A DNA stretch of 64,000 nucleotides. Origin: Enterococcaceae bacterium. GTDB taxonomy: Bacteria > Bacillota > Bacilli > Lactobacillales > Enterococcaceae. Positions within the stretch are counted from its first letter, which is position 1, and every line of letters begins with the position of its first letter. Shown piece by piece: positions 28,546-36,613 of this stretch. The stretch covers positions 124,001-188,000 of the forward strand of contig JALCOL010000004.1 of the NCBI GenBank assembly GCA_022649665.1, in the 5' to 3' direction. The position numbers were made by a program, and so were the translations under genes. Under the pieces are notes generated by a model. It worked only from the letters and a program-made list of their open reading frames with translations, had not been told where the DNA came from and made no database searches.

Positions 28546-28815
28546 ATGAGTGAAAATAATTCGCATGAACAGCATTCGAATCCCAATGATGACGGGAATC
28601 CGCTGTGGGGCGTGTTAGGCCTGTTTTTCCCACTTGTCGGGTTGATCATTTATCTTGTTTGGATGAAAGAACGGCCTAAATCCGCTCGTTCAGCGCTGAT
28701 CGGAACGATCATCGGTTTTGTCTTGCATATCGGGATCATCGCCTGCTTTGGATTTTTCGGCTCGCGCGGGATGTTTTTCCCTGGCGGAATGATGCGGCAT
28801 ATGATGTATTGGTAA
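28546..28815 (+). CDS. Uncharacterised small membrane protein
   Basis: An 89-residue protein with a polar, Asn/His-rich N terminus (SENNSHEQHSNPNDDGNP). Two membrane segments follow (about residues 22-39 and 50-69) and a Met/Gly-rich C-terminal tail ending MMRHMMYW. I do not recognise the family. The membrane topology and KERPKSARSAL loop resemble small zinc-ribbon-less DUF4190-type proteins, but this is weak. AAGAAAGAAGG precedes ATG. It is probably co-transcribed with the DXS-like gene 19 bases downstream. Confidence 0.7.
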   Translation: MSENNSHEQHSNPNDDGNPLWGVLGLFFPLVGLIIYLVWMKERPKSARSALIGTIIGFVLHIGIIACFGFFGSRGMFFPGGMMRHMMYW

Positions 28816-28834
28816 TTCGGAAAGGATGGTCAAT

Positions 28835-30595
28835 GTGGTAAAGATCGATCAGACATGGGTCCTTGACAAAGTCAATGGTCCTGAAGATGTGAAAAAATTA
28901 ACAGTGCCCGAGATGAAAAAAATGGCTGGCGAAATGCGCAAATTGATCTTGAACCGCGACAGCAAAGTCGGCGGACATGTCGGCCCCAATTTGGGAGTCG
29001 TCGAGTTGACGATCGCTTTCCATTATGTTTTTGATTCGCCGAAAGACAAGATCATCTGGGATGTTTCCCATCAGTCCTATGGCCATAAAATTTTGACCGG
29101 CCGCAAACAAGGGTTTGAAGATGGGCACTTTTCAGAGATCTCCGGGTTTACCAGCCCGGCGGAAAGTCCGCACGATTTCTTTACGATCGGCCATACATCG
29201 ACTTCGATCGGCTTAGCGACCGGTCTGGCGACGGCTCGCGATCTGCAAGGAGAAAAAGGGAACGTCGTTGCTTTGATCGGCGACGGCTCACTCAGCGGCG
29301 GCTTGGCGTTTGAAGGCTTGAATAATGCGGGCTTATTAAAGTCGAATCTGATCATTATCGTCAATGATAATCAGATGTCGATCGATGAAGATCACGGCAG
29401 CCTTTACCCGCATCTGGCAGAACTGCGCCGGACCAATGGGAAATCGGCAAATAATATTTTTAAAGCGTTGGGATTCGATTACCGCTATCTTGGCGAAGGC
29501 AATGAGCTGGAAAAGGTCATCGCTTTATTCCAAGATATCAAAGATATCGATCATCCGATCGTTTTGCATATTTGCACAGAAAAAGGGCTTGGCTATCCGC
29601 TGGCGATGGAGCATAAAATGGAGTTTCACTGGAAGCCGCCTTTTGATTTGAAGACCGGGAAGAACCTTCGAAAGCTCCCGGCCGAAACGTATAACAAGAT
29701 CATGATGGATTATCTGGAAAAGCGGATCCGTGAAGATGATCCAAAAGTCGTCGCGATCGATGCCGCTATTCCGGGGACTTTCGGCTTGACGCGCATTAAA
29801 GAAGATTATCCGGAACGCTATTTCGATGCGGGGATCGCTGAGCAATTCACGATCACTTTTGCAACGGCACTCGCGTCTGCCGGCGTGCGGCCGGTCGTCT
29901 TTCATGCCAGTACTTTCCTGCAGCGGGCTTATGATCAGCTGGTCCATGACCTGGCGATCAATAAAAGCCCAGCAGTTTTGATCGTGGGAAGCGGGGACAT
30001 TTCAGACAGTGACGAGACCCATCAGGGCACATTTGATATTCCGATGATCACGAGTATTCCGAATATCAAATATTTAGCGCCGACGACCAAAGAAGAACTG
30101 CTGTCGATGCTTGATTGGGCACTCGCGCAAAAAGAGATGCCGGTGGCGATCCGTTTGCCGGAACACCGCGTGCAGCATGGGGAAGTTTTGACGAACGATT
30201 ACTCCCAGCCGCTTTATCAATTTTTGCAACGCGGCACAAAAGTCGCGGTTTTAGGGCTTGGCGGATTCTTGCCGCTAGCTGAAGAAGTGATCAGCGATCT
30301 GAAAGAAAAGGGGATCCAAGGCACGTTGATCAATCCGGGAACGATCTCAGAGTTGGATGAGGGAGCGCTTGAAGAGCTCAAAAAAGACCATCAAGTCGTC
30401 ATCACGCTGGAAGACGGTTCGCTGGACGGCGGTTTCGGTGAACAGGTCGACCATTTTTACAGCGATGCGCAAATGAACGTACTGAACTACGGCGCGCTGA
30501 AAGAATTTAATGAAGATGTTACGCGCGAAATTTTGTATGACCGCTATCATTTGAAAGCTGCTGAGATCGCAGACGAGGCTATGCAAAGATTATAA
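28835..30595 (+). CDS. DXS-like thiamine-diphosphate enzyme
   Basis: A 586-residue protein with the whole transketolase/1-deoxyxylulose-5-phosphate synthase layout. An N-terminal TPP domain contains VSHQSYGHKILTGR and the GDGSLSGGLAFEGLNN cofactor motif. A pyrimidine-binding domain has the catalytic-glutamate region FDAGIAEQFTITFA, and a C-terminal transketolase domain follows. It is a DXS relative. Lactobacillales mostly make isoprenoids by the mevalonate route and no other MEP gene is here, so true DXS activity is uncertain. GTG 28835 fits AAAGGA better than ATG 28826, which touches the Shine-Dalgarno. Confidence 0.8.
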   Translation: MVKIDQTWVLDKVNGPEDVKKLTVPEMKKMAGEMRKLILNRDSKVGGHVGPNLGVVELTIAFHYVFDSPKDKIIWDVSHQSYGHKILTGRKQGFEDGHFSEISGFTSPAESPHDFFTIGHTSTSIGLATGLATARDLQGEKGNVVALIGDGSLSGGLAFEGLNNAGLLKSNLIIIVNDNQMSIDEDHGSLYPHLAELRRTNGKSANNIFKALGFDYRYLGEGNELEKVIALFQDIKDIDHPIVLHICTEKGLGYPLAMEHKMEFHWKPPFDLKTGKNLRKLPAETYNKIMMDYLEKRIREDDPKVVAIDAAIPGTFGLTRIKEDYPERYFDAGIAEQFTITFATALASAGVRPVVFHASTFLQRAYDQLVHDLAINKSPAVLIVGSGDISDSDETHQGTFDIPMITSIPNIKYLAPTTKEELLSMLDWALAQKEMPVAIRLPEHRVQHGEVLTNDYSQPLYQFLQRGTKVAVLGLGGFLPLAEEVISDLKEKGIQGTLINPGTISELDEGALEELKKDHQVVITLEDGSLDGGFGEQVDHFYSDAQMNVLNYGALKEFNEDVTREILYDRYHLKAAEIADEAMQRL

Positions 30596-30648
30596 AGTCA
30601 GATTACTTCGGGAGATTGTGACAAAAGGGCGCAACTTCTTTAGATATC

Positions 30649-30685
30649 GGGATCATGACGAGCTTTAGGTCATGATCCCATTTTT
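30649..30685 (+). terminator. Strong terminator after the DXS-like gene
   Basis: GGGATCATGAC pairs perfectly with GTCATGATCCC across a nine-base loop, followed by A and five T. Same stem family as 356 and 55393. Confidence 0.9.
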
Positions 30686-31200
30686 GTGTGCGGGAAAAGC
30701 GAAAGCTGTGCCGCTTCATCATAAAAAGACTGATAATACTCGTTTTTGACAATCTGAATCGCGGGAACTTCTTCCGGCCGCAAAGCAAGCGGTGCGAGCG
30801 GCGCCGGCTCGAGCACAAACCATTTTTGTTCGGCTTTGCAGGCAATATGGCGGACTTCCTCCCAAAAAAACTGCCGGTCATCGATGACAAAATAATCTTC
30901 ATACGCTTCGCCGGTGAAAAATCCGGTGAAACTGTCCAGCAGCCGGCCATAGCGGTCTTTCAAATTCAGCTGGATCACGACTTCGCGATGATACAAAAAA
31001 GATTCTGCCAAAACTCGATCGACTGCCGAACGGCTCATTTGCGGCAAAGGCGGATTGTCTTTCAGCGCTTCTTGTTCATTAGCACGGATCCCCTTGACGA
31101 GCTCATCCATTGCATACGCTGTGCCCCATTTCAGACCGAACGGCCGGTCGTGGTAGAGATTATAGTCTTTGAATTCCTTTCGGCTTCTTTTTTTGCTCAT
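30670..31200 (-). CDS. YolD-like protein, partner of the Y-family polymerase
   Basis: A 176-residue protein of the YolD-like family. Visible marks are YNLYHDRPFGLKWGTAYAMDEL near the N terminus, NPPLPQMSRS, and a UmuD-independent small-domain pattern with ITLKDRYGRLLDSFTG-like strands. YolD-like genes commonly follow UvrX/UmuC-type polymerases in Firmicutes and plasmids; their role is proposed to be in SOS mutagenesis. AAGGAG nine bases before ATG 31200 sets the start. It overlaps the polymerase gene by 41 bases, so both belong to the LexA-controlled unit. Its 3' end overlaps the terminator of the opposite gene. Confidence 0.82.
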   Translation of the reverse strand: MSKKRSRKEFKDYNLYHDRPFGLKWGTAYAMDELVKGIRANEQEALKDNPPLPQMSRSAVDRVLAESFLYHREVVIQLNLKDRYGRLLDSFTGFFTGEAYEDYFVIDDRQFFWEEVRHIACKAEQKWFVLEPAPLAPLALRPEEVPAIQIVKNEYYQSFYDEAAQLSLFPHTKMGS

Positions 31201-32560
31201 CTTCACCGACTCCTTCCAAACCGGCCATTCCGCCCGCGTGCCCGCCGATCAGCGAGGAACGTGCGATCGCGCGCCCGCCTTTTAAGAGCGAATTCGCGTG
31301 GACGATCGAACGGAAGCCGAATTTTTTGCGGATCGCATCGATCACGAAATCGACTTTGGCAGCTTTGATCTGTTCTTCTGGATCATCAAAAAGATTCAGC
31401 TGCAAAGCACTCGTAAAAATCAATTTGGCACAGTTGACGCCGATGTGGCGTACGACTTGGCGGGTATAATGCTGCTGGAAAATATAAAGGAGGTGGCGCG
31501 CCAGGTCTTTTGTCGCGTTGGTCGGCGGGATGCGCAGCTGCTGATGGAAGCCGCCTTGCCCGAATTCATCGACATAGCTCAGCGAATAGCCGACCCACAA
31601 ACTGACGACTTGCGCTTTGGCGCCCATCCGCCGCAAGCGGGTCGCGACTTGATCGGCCATTTCTTTGATCACGACTTCGATCTCGGCTTTTTGGGTATAA
31701 TCGCGGTTCAAAACTTGCGAATTGCCGACGCTTTTGCTCTTTGGCTGGTACGTTTGTCCGAGAAACGAGCGGTCGATCCCCCAAGCGTGTGCATAAAGCT
31801 GTGTGCCGATGACCCCTAAACTGTCCTTTAAAACAAAATAGTTGGCATGTGCCAAGTCATCCACCGAATGGATCCCAAGACGGCGGAGTCTTTTGGCGGT
31901 CCGGCGCCCGATCCCCCACATATTTTCCAAAGGCATGATTTTTTTCCAGACTGTTTCAGGGACATCTTGGTAGCGCCATTCTGCTTTCATCGTCGGGGTG
32001 TGTTTGCTTTCATTGTCCAAAGCTAATTTTGCAAGCAGCGGGTTGTCGCCGATCCCGCAAGTCGTATAGATCCCTGTTTGCCGGTAGACATCGCGCTGGA
32101 TCATTTGCGCCATTTTCCAAGCGGAATCGAGGCCGAACATTTGCATGCCGTCGGTCACATCGATAAAGGATTCGTCGACACTATAGACGTGGTGATTTTT
32201 TTCGTCAGCATATTTTTTGTAGATCGCGTTGATCTCCATATTTTTTTGCATATAAAGCGCCATCCGCGGCGGAACGATCGCGAGACTCTTCGGATAAGGA
32301 AAGGGCAGGTCGCGTGCGCGTGAGATATTATTGATGCCGTACACTTTTTTTGCCATCGGACTGGAAGCCAAGATCAAGCCGCTGCCGCGTTCACGCGGAT
32401 CCAGACTGGGATAGCTCATGACGACCAGTTCTTTTGTGAGCGGATTCCAGTTCCGCTCGACACACTCGACGCTGGCATAAAAGGATTTGCAGTCGATGCA
32501 GAGAATATCGCGCGAAGGCTCTTTGTCATAGTCGAAGACAGGATTTTGATTGAATTCCAC
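31160..32560 (-). CDS. Y-family DNA polymerase (UvrX/UmuC-like)
   Basis: A 466-residue translesion polymerase. The catalytic palm carries ILCIDCKSFYASVECVERNW and HVYSVDESFIDVTDG with the metal-binding acidic residues, the fingers hold PRMALYMQKN, and IGRRTAKRLRRLGI is the helix-hairpin-helix. The C-terminal little-finger domain is present. Length and sequence fit the UvrX/UmuC subgroup rather than short DinB. The start is GTG at 32560 behind GAGGTGG. A LexA box overlaps the promoter, so it should be induced by DNA damage. It is followed by an overlapping YolD-like gene. Confidence 0.92.
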   Translation of the reverse strand: MEFNQNPVFDYDKEPSRDILCIDCKSFYASVECVERNWNPLTKELVVMSYPSLDPRERGSGLILASSPMAKKVYGINNISRARDLPFPYPKSLAIVPPRMALYMQKNMEINAIYKKYADEKNHHVYSVDESFIDVTDGMQMFGLDSAWKMAQMIQRDVYRQTGIYTTCGIGDNPLLAKLALDNESKHTPTMKAEWRYQDVPETVWKKIMPLENMWGIGRRTAKRLRRLGIHSVDDLAHANYFVLKDSLGVIGTQLYAHAWGIDRSFLGQTYQPKSKSVGNSQVLNRDYTQKAEIEVVIKEMADQVATRLRRMGAKAQVVSLWVGYSLSYVDEFGQGGFHQQLRIPPTNATKDLARHLLYIFQQHYTRQVVRHIGVNCAKLIFTSALQLNLFDDPEEQIKAAKVDFVIDAIRKKFGFRSIVHANSLLKGGRAIARSSLIGGHAGGMAGLEGVGEDEQKKKPKGIQRL

Positions 32561-32579
32561 AACAGTCCACCTCGATATA

Positions 32580-32593
32580 CAAACGTATGTTCG
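32580..32593 (-). promoter_or_regulatory. LexA (SOS) operator
   Basis: On the minus strand CGAACATACGTTTG matches the Gram-positive LexA consensus CGAAC-N4-GTTCG at all but one base. It overlaps the expected transcription start of the polymerase gene. Confidence 0.88.
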
Positions 32594-32598
32594 CATAA

Positions 32599-32628
32599 AT
32601 TGTAAGCGGCAGAATGGAAATTTGTCAA
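32599..32628 (-). promoter_or_regulatory. Promoter of the translesion polymerase operon
   Basis: On the minus strand a perfect TTGACA and TACAAT are 18 bases apart, with the LexA box immediately downstream. Confidence 0.8.
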
Positions 32629-32674
32629 GCAGAAGATCGTTGGAGAGCTCACAATGGTCGAAAATATGATTGAC

Positions 32675-32683
32675 TGCTATGAT
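32675..32683 (+). promoter_or_regulatory. Possible extended -10 promoter for the DUF454-ABC operon
   Basis: TGC followed by TATGAT (32678-32683), about 46 bases before the GTG start; no clear -35. Confidence 0.4.
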
Positions 32684-32728
32684 AAAAGAAAGCAGCGGAC
32701 ACGATGGCGGCAAAAGGGAGGGACCACG

Positions 32729-33124
32729 GTGAAAAAAACTTTATTGATCGGTCTGGGTTTTTTGATGTTCGGTTTAGGGACACTCGGGATTTTTCTGCCC
32801 TTTCTGCCGACGACGATTTTTTATTTATTGACCGCTTTTTTCTGGCTGCGCAGCTCAGCCAAACTGCATCAGCGCTTTATATCTTCAGAAAAATATCAGC
32901 AATTCGTCGCGGAGCCGCTGCTCCAAAAGAAAATCACGAATAAAGGAATGGTCAAAATGTTCGTGATGATGGGGATCATTTTCTTGATCCCGGGACTGTT
33001 GATCAATAATTTTCTGATGCGATTTGCCTTAGCACTGATTTATTTCGCACATGTCGGCGGATTGACTTTCTATTTGCGCGGGAAAAAGGTCAAAAGAAAA
33101 GAAATGGGTGAAATCGAATCATGA
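32729..33124 (+). CDS. DUF454 (YbaN family) inner-membrane protein
   Basis: A 131-residue membrane protein. It begins KKTLLIGLGFLMFGLGTLGIFLPFLPTTIFYLL, which holds the DUF454 glycine/proline signature, and has a C-terminal pair of membrane segments. Function is unknown in the family. The GTG start at 32729 follows GGAGGG; the upstream in-frame ATG at 32654 lacks an RBS. Its end overlaps the ABC transporter gene by four bases (ATGA), giving a three-gene operon. DUF454 near haem or CydDC-type genes is common, but no role is assigned. Confidence 0.82.
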   Translation: MKKTLLIGLGFLMFGLGTLGIFLPFLPTTIFYLLTAFFWLRSSAKLHQRFISSEKYQQFVAEPLLQKKITNKGMVKMFVMMGIIFLIPGLLINNFLMRFALALIYFAHVGGLTFYLRGKKVKRKEMGEIES

Positions 33125-34839
33125 TCGATAAACGACTGTTTAAATTAGTGGATTTCAAGCCGATCACACTGATCGTGTTCTTCCGGCTGCTGCAGCTTGC
33201 CTGTTCGATCGGGATCTGGCTGATCGTAAGCACAGCGCTTGCTCAGCTGATCCAGCACCGAACACTGCTTCATCCGTGGCTGGATCTGGTTGGGATCGGG
33301 CTGTTTTATTTGGCGAAAAGTCTGCTGAATCGTTTGACTGAGGTGCAGACCTATGATGCTTCGGCTGTTTTGCGGCTCGATTTGCGCGAGCAGGTACTGC
33401 AAAAGGCGATTCGGCTGGGGCGCAACAAAGAACAACTGCCGGCAACGACGCTGACACAGTTATCGGTCGACGGGATCGATCAGCTGGAGATCTATTACGG
33501 CCGCTTTCTGCCGCAACTATTCTACTGCATTTTTGCATCGCTGCTGCTCTTTTTTGTCCTGCTCTTTTTTGCTTGGCAGCCGGCACTGATCTTGTTTCTC
33601 GGGATCCCGCTGATCCCGCTGACGATCATGATGGTCATGAAGATCGCCAAAAAAGTATTGGCCCGTTATTGGGGTCGTTATACGAATCTCGGACAGAAAT
33701 TTTATGAAAATTTAGAAGGATTCAGTGTGATCGCAGCCTTCGATTTGGAAGATGAAAAAGAAAAGGAAATGGTCGACGCAGCTGAAAAATTTCGCGAGAT
33801 CACGATGAAGCTTTTGTCGATGCAGCTGAACTCGATCACGATCATGGATCTGATCTCTTACGGCGGGGCAGGGCTCGGGATCGGAGTTGCCTTGAAAACA
33901 TATGCAGGCGGGAATTTGAGTTTGGCCGGGATGATCGTTTTCATCTTGCTGAGCGCTGAAGTCTTTATTCCGATGCGCCAGCTGGGTTCATTGTTTCATG
34001 TCGCGATGAACGGGATCAGCGCGACCGGCCGTTTGCTGGATTATTTAGCGCAGCCGGAAGCGCTCCACGGAAAAGAAACATTGACCGCACCGCTTGCGGA
34101 AGTTGCCTGTCGTGCGCTTTCTTTCGGCTATGAGAAAGACCGCGTATTGGAAGATATTTCATTGACGCTTGTAAAAGGAAAATTCCAAGCGTTCGTCGGC
34201 GAGTCCGGCAGCGGGAAAAGTACATTAGCGCAAGTCCTTTTGGGAAACTTGCACGGTTATGAGGGAACATTGACATGGAATGAAAAAAAGATCGATACGC
34301 TCACCGATGAAGCGATCCGCCAGAAAGCGATCCTAGTCGATGAACAGGCTTACCTTTATGCGACGACGATCAAAGATAATCTCCTTTTAGCCAAACCGAA
34401 TGCGACAACGGAAGAACTTTGGGAAGTGTTGGAGAAGACGGGCCTTAAAGCCGAGGTTTTGCAGATGCCGGGACAGCTGGAGATGAAGCTGCAGGAAAAC
34501 GGCACAAATCTTTCCGGCGGTCAGCGCCAGCGGGTATTGATCGCTCAAGCGCTGCTGCGCGATGCCGATTTTTATGTATTTGATGAAGTCACTTCAGGAG
34601 TCGATCTTACAAGTGAAAAGCTGATTTTGCAGACGATCCAGTGTTTGGCAAAAGAAAAATTAGTCTTGTTCGTTTCCCACCGTTTATACAATGTTGAAAA
34701 TGCAGATCAGATCTATGTGATTGCAGCCGGCAAGATCGTACAAGCCGGCAACGCTGAAAAGCTGCGGCAGGAAAAAGGTTTTTATCAGCAATACTTCATG
34801 ATGGAAGAAAAAGTGCTGGGAGGCGGTGCACATGTATAA
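33121..34839 (+). CDS. cydD: ABC exporter, CydD-like half-transporter
   Basis: A 572-residue fused membrane-ATPase half-transporter. About six membrane segments occupy the first 300 residues. The ATPase domain has Walker A GESGSGKST (about residue 360), signature LSGGQRQRVL (about 465) and Walker B DADFYVFDE. It and the next gene form a CydDC-like heterodimer, a family that exports cysteine and glutathione and is needed for cytochrome bd assembly. No cydA or cydB is in this window, so the name rests on sequence resemblance. A different exported thiol or peptide remains possible. Confidence 0.75.
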   Translation: MIDKRLFKLVDFKPITLIVFFRLLQLACSIGIWLIVSTALAQLIQHRTLLHPWLDLVGIGLFYLAKSLLNRLTEVQTYDASAVLRLDLREQVLQKAIRLGRNKEQLPATTLTQLSVDGIDQLEIYYGRFLPQLFYCIFASLLLFFVLLFFAWQPALILFLGIPLIPLTIMMVMKIAKKVLARYWGRYTNLGQKFYENLEGFSVIAAFDLEDEKEKEMVDAAEKFREITMKLLSMQLNSITIMDLISYGGAGLGIGVALKTYAGGNLSLAGMIVFILLSAEVFIPMRQLGSLFHVAMNGISATGRLLDYLAQPEALHGKETLTAPLAEVACRALSFGYEKDRVLEDISLTLVKGKFQAFVGESGSGKSTLAQVLLGNLHGYEGTLTWNEKKIDTLTDEAIRQKAILVDEQAYLYATTIKDNLLLAKPNATTEELWEVLEKTGLKAEVLQMPGQLEMKLQENGTNLSGGQRQRVLIAQALLRDADFYVFDEVTSGVDLTSEKLILQTIQCLAKEKLVLFVSHRLYNVENADQIYVIAAGKIVQAGNAEKLRQEKGFYQQYFMMEEKVLGGGAHV

Positions 34840-36487
34840 AAAAGGATTGATCCCTTGGCTTTTGAAAATGGCCGAGCCGCTGCGGGGCACGATGGCGCTG
34901 GCAGTCCTTTTAGGAACGATCAGCAATCTGGCAATCGTTGCGATCCCGGTCGTAGGGATCGACGCGGCACTCGCGCTTTTTGCCGGTCGGGAGGTGCCGA
35001 CCACTAAGATCCTGCTGCTGCTTTTAGGGCTTGGAATCTTGCGCAGCGTCGCGCGCTACGCAGAACAGTACTGCAATCATGATATTGCGTTTCGTCTTTT
35101 GGCACTGATTCGCCAAAAAATGTTTGAACAGCTGCGCAAATTAGGACCAGCGCGCTTGACAGGTGTCAAAAGCGGCGAATTTATCACTGGGATCACAACA
35201 GACGTTGAGGCGCTTGAAGTTTTCTTTGCACATACGATCTCGCCGGTTTTGATCTACAGTTTGACGACGGTGATTTTCACGATCTTTCTAGGGATCCATT
35301 CATGGCTTTACGCAGTGATCCTCCTCGCGGCACTTTTGCTTGTCGGGGTATGGATCCCGCTTTCCAGCTACCGCCGCTATGAAACGGTCGCCGCTTCGCA
35401 GCATCAAGCAGTCGTCGGGTTGAGCCAAAGCGTGATGGAAGACATCCAAAGTTTGACGACGATCCGCCAGTTCGGAATGGAAAAGGAGCGGATCCAGCAG
35501 CTGCGGAAAGAAGGCGAAGCGAATAATCATTACATGCGCGAGAAGCTCCACCAAGAAACGCAGCTGCGCAATCTTGGCGAAGCAGTGATGCTCCTGGCGG
35601 TACTTTTGATGACAGCTTGCGGGATCCTCTTTCATTTCACAGGAACGTTGATCGCTTTCGGCGTGATCCTAACGCTCAGTGCGTTCGGGCCGGCCTTTGC
35701 GCTTGCCAATTTGGCGAATGCACTGCTTACGACGTTCTCAAGCGGCGGCCGTTTATATCAAATTTTTCAAGAAGCTCCGCCGCTGACTTTTCCGCCTGCT
35801 GATGCTGATCAGGAAACCGCGGCAACTGTTGAGGACGTGACGCTCCAGCATGCAGCTTTCAGTTATCCGCAGCAGCCGCTCGTTTTCGCGAATATCGATC
35901 TGGAGATCAAGCAGGGCGAAACGGTCGGGATCGGCGGCCCGTCCGGTTCGGGAAAGAGTACCCTGATCAAGCTGCTGATGCGCTATTGGGATCCAACATC
36001 CGGCGTGATCAAGCTGAACGGGACGCCGCTCGATGAGTTCAGCAAACATGGTTTGCGCCATTTGGAAGGCTTCTTCCAGCAGCGGACTTTCTTGTTTGAT
36101 GATACGATCGAAAACAATATCAAGATCGGCAAGCGCACCGCAACACATGAAGAAGTGGAAGCAGCTGCTAAAAAAGCGGCCCTTCATGAGTGGATCATGA
36201 CGCTGCCGGCTGGCTATCAGACAAAAATGAGCCCGATCACCCGCCAAGTGTCTGATGGACAGAAGCAGCGGATCGGTTTGGCGCGTTTATTTCTGAAAGA
36301 TGCTTCGCTGCTGCTTTTGGACGAGCCGACGAGCAGTTTGGATTATTTGAATGAAATGGCGATCTTGAAAAATATCCAAGAACTGCAAAAAGAAAAGACG
36401 GTCGTGATCGTTTCGCATCGGCCGACGACGCTCAGCATCGCCAAGCGAAGATATGTTTTAAAAGATCAGCGATTGCTTAAAGAATAG
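34832..36487 (+). CDS. cydC: ABC exporter, CydC-like half-transporter
   Basis: A 551-residue half-transporter pairing with the previous gene. Membrane domain residues 1-310, Walker A GGPSGSGKST (about 368), and Walker B DASLLLLDEPTSS. The signature motif reads VSDGQKQRIGLARLF, with Asp in place of the usual second-position Gly of LSGGQ. That suggests one degenerate ATP site, as seen in many heterodimeric exporters. The start at ATG 34832 (GGGAGG upstream) overlaps the preceding gene by eight bases. A terminator follows at 36494. Confidence 0.75.
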   Translation: MYKKGLIPWLLKMAEPLRGTMALAVLLGTISNLAIVAIPVVGIDAALALFAGREVPTTKILLLLLGLGILRSVARYAEQYCNHDIAFRLLALIRQKMFEQLRKLGPARLTGVKSGEFITGITTDVEALEVFFAHTISPVLIYSLTTVIFTIFLGIHSWLYAVILLAALLLVGVWIPLSSYRRYETVAASQHQAVVGLSQSVMEDIQSLTTIRQFGMEKERIQQLRKEGEANNHYMREKLHQETQLRNLGEAVMLLAVLLMTACGILFHFTGTLIAFGVILTLSAFGPAFALANLANALLTTFSSGGRLYQIFQEAPPLTFPPADADQETAATVEDVTLQHAAFSYPQQPLVFANIDLEIKQGETVGIGGPSGSGKSTLIKLLMRYWDPTSGVIKLNGTPLDEFSKHGLRHLEGFFQQRTFLFDDTIENNIKIGKRTATHEEVEAAAKKAALHEWIMTLPAGYQTKMSPITRQVSDGQKQRIGLARLFLKDASLLLLDEPTSSLDYLNEMAILKNIQELQKEKTVVIVSHRPTTLSIAKRRYVLKDQRLLKE

Positions 36488-36493
36488 ACTGCA

Positions 36494-36527
36494 GAGCTGC
36501 CCGATTTAAATGAAGGCGGCTCTTTTT
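36494..36527 (+). terminator. Terminator after the CydDC-like pair
   Basis: GAGCTGCC pairs with GGCGGCTC, with a T-G pair, across an AT-rich loop; five T follow. Confidence 0.7.
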
Positions 36528-36531
36528 AGAT

Positions 36532-36546
36532 ATAGAAAAATGGTAT
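36532..36546 (+). promoter_or_regulatory. Candidate LysR-type operator upstream of the permease-siroheme operon
   Basis: ATAG-AAAAATG-GTAT has the T-N11-A form typical of LysR-type regulators and lies 10 bases before the -35. An element of the same form (ATAG-N7-CTAT) lies 11 bases before the -35 of the sulfate operon at 41050. Confidence 0.5.
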
Positions 36547-36556
36547 CGCCGGCTGC

Positions 36557-36585
36557 TTGCATTTTAACGAGCGGCTTTATATTAT
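36557..36585 (+). promoter_or_regulatory. Promoter of the permease-siroheme operon
   Basis: TTGCAT (36557-36562) and TATTAT (36580-36585) are 17 bases apart, about 28 bases before the start codon. Confidence 0.7.
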
Positions 36586-36613
36586 GTAGAGAAACAGCTT
36601 TGGAGGCACGCTT

